Below, one piece after another: positions 58,295 to 64,000 of a stretch of 64,000 bases of DNA (its first letter is position 1; every line of letters begins with the position of its first letter). Position numbers and translations under genes: made by a program. Source of the stretch: Voacanga thouarsii (Eukaryota > Streptophyta > Magnoliopsida > Gentianales > Apocynaceae); NCBI GenBank assembly GCA_026120185.1, contig JANUWF010003368.1, positions 3,286,001 through 3,350,000 of the forward strand. The letters are read 5' to 3'. The notes beneath the pieces were generated by a model that did no database searches, was not told the DNA's origin, and was given only the letters and a program-made list of their open reading frames with translations.

Positions 58295-58738
58295 TAGGGG
58301 TGTAAACGAATTGAGTTTTTATTGAATATGTTTGGGCTTGGTTTGAATTCGAAATATCGAGCTCGAGCTCGAATATAAATCTTATATTTAGACTCGAATT
58401 TTAAACTAGTTGAATTCGAATATTTAAGTATTAGGCTTGAAGGCTCGCGAACATGTTCGATTAATTAATTAATTAATATATTATATATATTATTTATAAT
58501 ATATTATATTATAAATTATTTATTTAAATTCGAGTTCGAGCTTAAACTCGAATTCGAGCTTATGATAATCGAACTTCGAATCTAACTCGAGCTTTAAAGT
58601 ATTTCAAACGAATCGAACTTGAGCCAAAGTTTGACATTTGAATCGAACTCGAGCTTGAGTTCAAGCCCTGTATGAAAATAATAAAGTTTGACTTGATTAT
58701 CTTAAGGTTTAGCTTGATTCGATTCGAGTATACTCATA
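58295..58738. mobile_element. hAT-type MITE
   Basis: 444 bp. The left end TAGGGGTGTAAACGAATTGA pairs with the right end (inverse TATGAGTATACTCGAATCGA) at 13 of 20 positions. Perfect 8-bp target duplication CTTGAGGC lies at 58287-58294 and 58739-58746. Subterminal CTCGAGCTCGAA-type repeats in both orientations are typical of non-autonomous hAT elements. Confidence 0.85.
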
Positions 58739-58833
58739 CTTGAGGCTACACAAAATTCTAGGAACATTTGTATGCTAGCTAATGCCAATAAATTGTTAAG
58801 CAATTTCCACATGAAAATAGATAATTTTAGTGG

Positions 58834-61172
58834 TGATGTGTGCTATTTTTATCCTTATTTTCTATATCATTTATGTTGTAATTGTGAAGAAATAATGTTT
58901 AGATGACTACTCACCTATACCTTTTCACCTATGTTGTGCAGGATTGTTAGATGTGCATATGTTGAAGAATAAAGATGAAAAGAGCTAGAAATTGAACATG
59001 AGAGAGAGCCAAGTGGTGCCTCCTAGTTCAAGGGAGTTAGTGTCGCTTAGCCACTAGAAATTAGAGGTAAGAGTTCTAAGAGCTGGTGGTGCTGCTGAGC
59101 TAAGGGAAGTGGCACTGCCTACTATCACGGATGTAGCTTGGTTTATACCAAGCACGTCCGCAAAACGATCTATTGTTCTCTTTTTAAGTACGTTTTTTTG
59201 AGAGTTAAAGAAGTTTTCACAAGAGAAAAACCTTAGAACAAGAGGAAAAGAGGAAAACCTTATAAGAAACACTAAGAGGGAAGCGTGATAAAATCTTTGG
59301 AGAAGGAAAAAAGCATTGCCCAAGAGAAATTATGAAAAAAGAAAGGTAATTAACTTGTCTATAAGTGTTCTAATAAGAATTCTTGGGGCTCTTTTAATGG
59401 TGAATTTCATGGCTTAATTGGTGTCAAAACAAGAGCTCAATTAGAAGAATAAAATATAGGGATTTATGTTGTGAAATGAAGAATCAAAGAAATTCCCAAC
59501 CCAAAGCTTGCAATCCTAAAATAACTAAGACCCTAGAACCTTAAGACTATTGAATTAGGCTAACTAGATCAATATTCAAGAACCTTAGAATTAGTAATGA
59601 TTCTAGAACTAATGGAATAGAAAGATTTAGGTACTCAAATTGAAACCTAACTATAGCCTTGGAATAACAAAGGATCTAAGACCTTAGCAAGAGTTGCAAT
59701 TTGAAGTATCCTTAAAGGTTTATAGACTTGAACTTACTTAGGACTAAACTTAAGAAAAGGTCTTGTTACTTGAGGGAAGAACCCAAGAGGAAATCTTCTC
59801 ACAAGAGAATTTTATGTTGTATTGATCATGTTATAATGAGATATTTATTGGCATCTTGACCTAACAAAATGAGATGAAACCTTAGCCATTTGATGCCCTA
59901 TATTACAACATTTTAATACAAGAAAAGTTGTGGAAATTAAGAAAAAATTAATTAAGCTAAAACAAGAAAATAGCCAAAATGACTCTGCTTCCTGTAGCTG
60001 GGCGGCACCATTTAGGGTGGATTGGGAGGCACCACTCAGTCTCTACTAAGCTAAATGGCGCCACTACCCTCACTCTGGGTAGTGCCGCTAGATTTAAGGA
60101 AAATTCTCCTCTATTGCAAACTTAACTTATTTGGCTTAATCTTTGGTTTCCCTTGGCTTCTTAACTTATATGTCCATCAAAAAATATTTTTTGAAACCTT
60201 CAAATGATGAACAACGGTCTTCCATCTTCACATGAGCTTGCATGAAACCTTGAAGGCCTTCTTGAAATTATTTGAGCCTTTCCCTTGTAATAGGTCCTTG
60301 AATGCTTGGTATAGCTCTCATTTCTTGTACGTGATCAACATGATGAAGTGGATTTTCATCATATTCTCTATCTTCCTCTATAATTTTATTTTGGCAATAA
60401 TGAATTAAATTACTTTAATTTTATTTGGAGGTTTGAATATGAAACTATGATATTGTATTGAATTCTTCTTTTGATTAATTGAATCTCCATTTTAGTATTT
60501 GATTACTTGTGCATATTGATTGGTACCAATTCAATTGATTTGATGATTTATTTTTCTTTGATTAACTCGAGAGATGAACTTAGGAGATAGAACTTAGTAA
60601 CTAATGAGATTTGATATTGCATAGAGATATGTGTAGTACTTTTTTTTAGGTTTACCTTTGGGTAATTTAAGGATAGTTAAATTTAATGCTCCTAAGGGTT
60701 AAATTGATGAGATAGAGATTTTTATTAATTAAACTAAGGGTAAAAAATTTATAACTTTAGAAAAAATGGATTTCATAAGATTAAACCGTACCTATACTAG
60801 ATTGGTGATTTGATTGGCTTAGGTTTGAATTCTTTATTGGATATATTATTGGGGAATTCTATTTAAATATATGTCTTTACTCCTTCTCTAACTCCTTGAT
60901 ACTTTTGTGACTTGTCTTGTGTGGGTTTGCTCTATTCTCTAGTTTTGCATTTTGTAATTGTTTTACCCTATGAATTGTTAGGCTAAATAATAGGATTAAC
61001 ATGAGTAGTGGTGGTTGCTTCTTGAAGATCGATACTTGGTAAATACCTATGCTATATATACAATAAGTGCATTTGCACTATTGTGTATTTTTTTTACATT
61101 TAATATTTTAATTAAAACTTAATTATCTGTATACTTGTCTATAATTTATCCTACACTCAAGTGCACCCAACA
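58834..61172 (+). mobile_element. Solo LTR of unassigned family, interrupted
   Basis: TGATGTGTGC...CACCCAACA with perfect target duplication AGTGG (58829-58833 and 61173-61177). Without the inner insertion (59371-60361) it is about 1.34 kb. Inverted relative of 61384-62831, for example CTATTGTGTA, TTTTAATTAAAACTT and GTGAAGAAAT...GTTTAGATGA blocks. A GGTGCC/GTGGCACTGCC-rich patch lies at about 59010-59125. Confidence 0.8.
59371..60361 (-). mobile_element. Solo LTR related to the 43320-51012 gypsy element
   Basis: Starts TAATAAGAATTCTTGG (compare TGATATGAATTCTTGG) and ends ATGATGAAGTGGATTTTCATCA-like (compare ATGATGAAGTGGAGTTTCATCA); 991 bp against 956-1002 bp. Flanks TGTTC (59366-59370) and TATTC (60362-60366) are a one-mismatch target duplication. 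A GGCGGCACC / AATGGCGCCACT patch lies at about 60001-60090. A diverged family member. Confidence 0.65.
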
Positions 61173-61383
61173 AGTGGTATCTGCTTAAGGCTCGGTCTTC
61201 GCTCTCAAATAGGACTCTCTCTCATGATTTGAATTTTTTGCTTTCACACCATATTATGATAACTCCCTAGCCACCAGATTACAGTTGGGGGAGGTGTTCA
61301 TTCATATCTCTATTCTTTTTTCTATCTGAAACTCTGATCAAACCTATCTCCTTGCATAAAAGAGAGATGATAGTATTATTTAC

Positions 61384-61776
61384 TATTGTGTGTTTTAGAT
61401 TGGGAAATATTATCAATAATCCCCAAATATTCAAGTTTTAATTAAAATATCAATTTCTAAAACTACACAATAGGGTAAGTATACCTCTTATACATTGCAT
61501 AGAGTAATAGCAAGATCAATTCGCAAGGACTCAACAACTACCACTGTTTCCTCTCAAATCTCATTGTTTAGCCAAAAATTGCAAGTAAGAAAAGCAATTA
61601 CAATAACAACAATTATCCATATAATATACCCTCAAAAATATCAAGGAGTTAGGAAGAAGAGCAAAGACATCTAAGTAAATGACATTCCCCAAGAATACAT
61701 CCACTAAAGGATTCAAAACCCAAATAAATCAAATTAAAATTATACTACCATTATGGGTCACAATTGCGAAATCCTC

Positions 61777-61815
<39 letters not shown>

Positions 61816-62831
61816 GTGAATTTCTTACCCTAAGCCCAATTAATAGATATCTCCATCTTAGTAATTAACCCTAAGGAGCATTAAACTTAAAACTCCAATT
61901 ACTAAAAAGGTAAATTTCAAACGATATAAATATCTATCTATATCTCTAGGAAATATAACAATCCCATTGATTACCAATTATATGCCTAAATTCATCTCTC
62001 GAGTCAATCAAAGAAGAACAAATTACCAGATCTAAACTGGTAAACAATCAATTTGATCCATGAAACACAAGTAATGAATTACTTCAATTGGAATTGATCA
62101 ATCAAAAGATAAATTCAATATAAAATAAAAAACTAGGGTTCAACCATTAGTTATAATTAAAACATGGAATTTAATCATTGTCAATCAAAAAAATATAGAG
62201 AAAGAAAGAACACTCATGGACAAGTAGATCTCTTCTTCTCTACAAATTCTTCTTGGCTAATGCTCTTTTCATTCTCTAAGAGTTTTCTCTTGTCTCACCT
62301 AAGTGTTTCCTCAAGGGTTTTCTCTGTTTCTTTCATTCTAATATTTTCCTCTAATGATCCTCTCTTTAAATTCTTTGAAAATCATGCTTTAAATAGAACA
62401 GGGCCTCGATTTGTAGACCAAGGGCCCTGCTTGGTGTGGACTAAGTGGAGCACTTGGTGCTTATTTTTCATTACTGCGATGATGAGTGGTATTGCCTCTC
62501 TCAACTAGAGTGGGACCATCAGCTCTTAGAGCCTCTAATTTTCTAAAGATTGCAAACCAGGTAGCACTGCTAGCCTTTAGAACTTGAAATTTTAATTTTG
62601 CTAGTGGCTTGATCGGTGCCAACTCTTGATCCAGGCGTCGCCATTTGACATTCTCAACTTCATTTTTCAGCCCATTTCAGTTTTATTTACCTTGATTCTT
62701 TAACATAGCTTCATCCAACAATTTTCCATGAAATAAGGTGAAAAGGTAGGGGTTAGAATCATCTAAACATGATTTCTTCACAAAGTTAGCACAAATGACA
62801 TAGAAAATATATACAAAATCAACACTCATCA
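61384..62831 (-). mobile_element. Solo LTR of the same family, opposite orientation
   Basis: 1448 bp. On the minus strand it starts TGATGAGTGTTGATTTTG and ends near CACACAATA. Perfect target duplication TTTAC (61379-61383 and 62832-62836). A (CT)n microsatellite lies at about 61782-61812 and a GGTGCC/GGCGTCGCC patch at about 62400-62645. It forms an inverted pair with 58834-61172, with about 210 bp between them. Confidence 0.8.
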
Positions 62832-62837
62832 TTTACG

Positions 62838-63520
62838 AAGGAAGAGAGATCTTTGGCTCATCCTTTCAAGTTTACTCTGATAGGTAAATTTAAGAGAGCT
62901 TATCCTCCATCAGAAAAAATCTATAAGGATTTTTAGACCTTCGATTTTAAAGGGTGATGTCACTATTGGTGTTGTGGATTACTCTCATATTCTTATTCGC
63001 CTAGCATTAGAAAAAGACTCTATCTATTTTTGGGTAAAACAACATAGGCATTTGTCTAGTGCTTCAATAAGAATTCATAAGTGGACTCCTAGTTTTCACA
63101 TTACTACGAACCCATCTATTCTGCCCATATAGGTTTCACTAGAAAATTTACCTTTGCATTTTTTTCAAAGCACATACTTTTTTTAATCACTTTAGGTATT
63201 GATAACCTATTAAAAATTGATGAGGTTGCTTCATCCCTCCCTCATCTGAATATGGCCAGAATCTATGTCAAGACAGACATGATAAAGCCATGCCTCAATT
63301 GTATCTGGTTAGGGATCGATAGAAAAATGTTTCATTAGTTTGCTATCTATGAGAATTTGCCATATTTCTATTCTCAATGCCTTCGTATAGGATATGATTG
63401 CTCTAAGCAAGCCTCTAATTATCCTTTTGTTGTTGAAGTTCGAAACTTACATAAGAGGCTTGCTTTTGTGAAGCCTTGTGTGTACGACAACACTAGATGT
63501 TGAAGAAGTCTGTATTGAAA
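62838..63520 (+). pseudogene. LINE ORF1-like DUF4283 fragment
   Basis: Plus-strand translation shows the plant DUF4283 domain found in L1-type LINE ORF1 and related proteins: GDVTIGVVDYSHILIRLALE, FWVKQHRHLSSASIRIHKWT, VSLENLPLHFF, then LPHLNMARIYVKTDM and a degenerate CCHC-type knuckle region (YSQCLRIGYDCSK). There is a TAG at 63130-63132 where Trp is usual, plus further stops and frameshifts. The start is cut off near the LTR at 62831. Confidence 0.7.
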
Positions 63521-64000
63521 CGTAGTGGAGAATCAAAAGATGTTGGGATATATGTTCCTTAAATTGATGGTAATACCTCTAAAAATGATAGCATAATGAT
63601 AGATTCTGAACATTAAATACAACTTCAGATGCCAATGTATAGAACGCTAATGTGCTTGAACCCCCAAGGGGCTATTCTATGCCTGATCACATTATGCAGT
63701 AGCAATGTTCTCTTATTGAGCAGACATTGGTGCCTTTAGGAGAGAACACATCAATTCCAATAGGGCTTCATCATGTATCCTCTCCTTCATCCGATACACA
63801 TAATAGTGGTTATAGCCTCATTGTGTAGATTACGTGAACCACCCTTTCGCAATAAAGATATCCACCTCTCTTTTTTTGACATTAAAGGATTAACAACTTC
63901 TAACTTTGGTCTCTAATGCGAGCCTTCAACTTGAGCCAGCAAAGGATTATGTCTATTTTTAGCCTCACACATTTTTACTTGAAGACGGTTACTTTTTAGA
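63521..64000. other. Sequence after LINE ORF1 fragment
   Basis: Probably continues the LINE, but no further motif was legible; stops in all frames. Confidence 0.3.

Noticed and set aside
61782..61812. CRISPR-like or tandem array
   Set aside because: It is a simple CT microsatellite.

Overview
This is a window of plant nuclear DNA, probably from a eudicot. It is AT-rich, has a spliced host gene, and is dominated by plant-type transposable elements and an endogenous pararetrovirus. I cannot name the species. All insertion boundaries below were read by eye from direct repeats and terminal motifs.

Host gene (minus strand). Exon 1 (26201-26570) encodes a probable plastid-targeted phosphoenolpyruvate mutase / isocitrate lyase superfamily protein of the carboxyvinyl-carboxyphosphonate phosphorylmutase-like group. 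Exon 2 (1722-1933) continues it in a compatible phase. The intron between them would be about 24.3 kb. It holds an RTE-type LINE (2316-5378), a hAT-like element (5403-6139), a copia element (6923-11097) nested in an older copia LTR, a stack of long solo LTRs nested in one another (11412-20746), a decayed copia (20747-23830), a small MITE and an orphan RTE tail. Exon 3 onward is not in the window; 1-1720 holds gypsy gag and copia LTR debris.

27439-32731 is a young copia element (341 and 356 bp LTRs, target duplication ATTTG). Its gag/integrase region is replaced by an intron-containing RWP-RK (RKD-like) transcription factor gene in antisense orientation to the element. The captured gene has four recognisable exons, a polyadenylation signal and disabling mutations. 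This is the most unusual object in the window.

34092-51063 is a rearranged endogenous caulimovirid copy. Coat protein, movement protein, leader, tRNA-Met primer site, intergenic region, viroplasmin-type ORF and RNase H can be recognised. There are three intergenic-region copies, one of them inverted. Protease and reverse transcriptase are missing. A solo LTR (34517-35850) and a complete Ty3/gypsy element (43320-51012, target duplication ACGCC) sit inside the intergenic copies.

51064-64000 is a repeat field: an LTR-like block, a long solo LTR (53373-58205) carrying a MULE with 9-bp target duplications and a TPR gene fragment, a hAT MITE, two oppositely oriented solo LTRs of one family (58834-61172 and 61384-62831; the first carries another solo LTR), and a plus-strand LINE ORF1 (DUF4283) fragment running toward the right edge. 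No rRNA, tRNA or CRISPR was seen.
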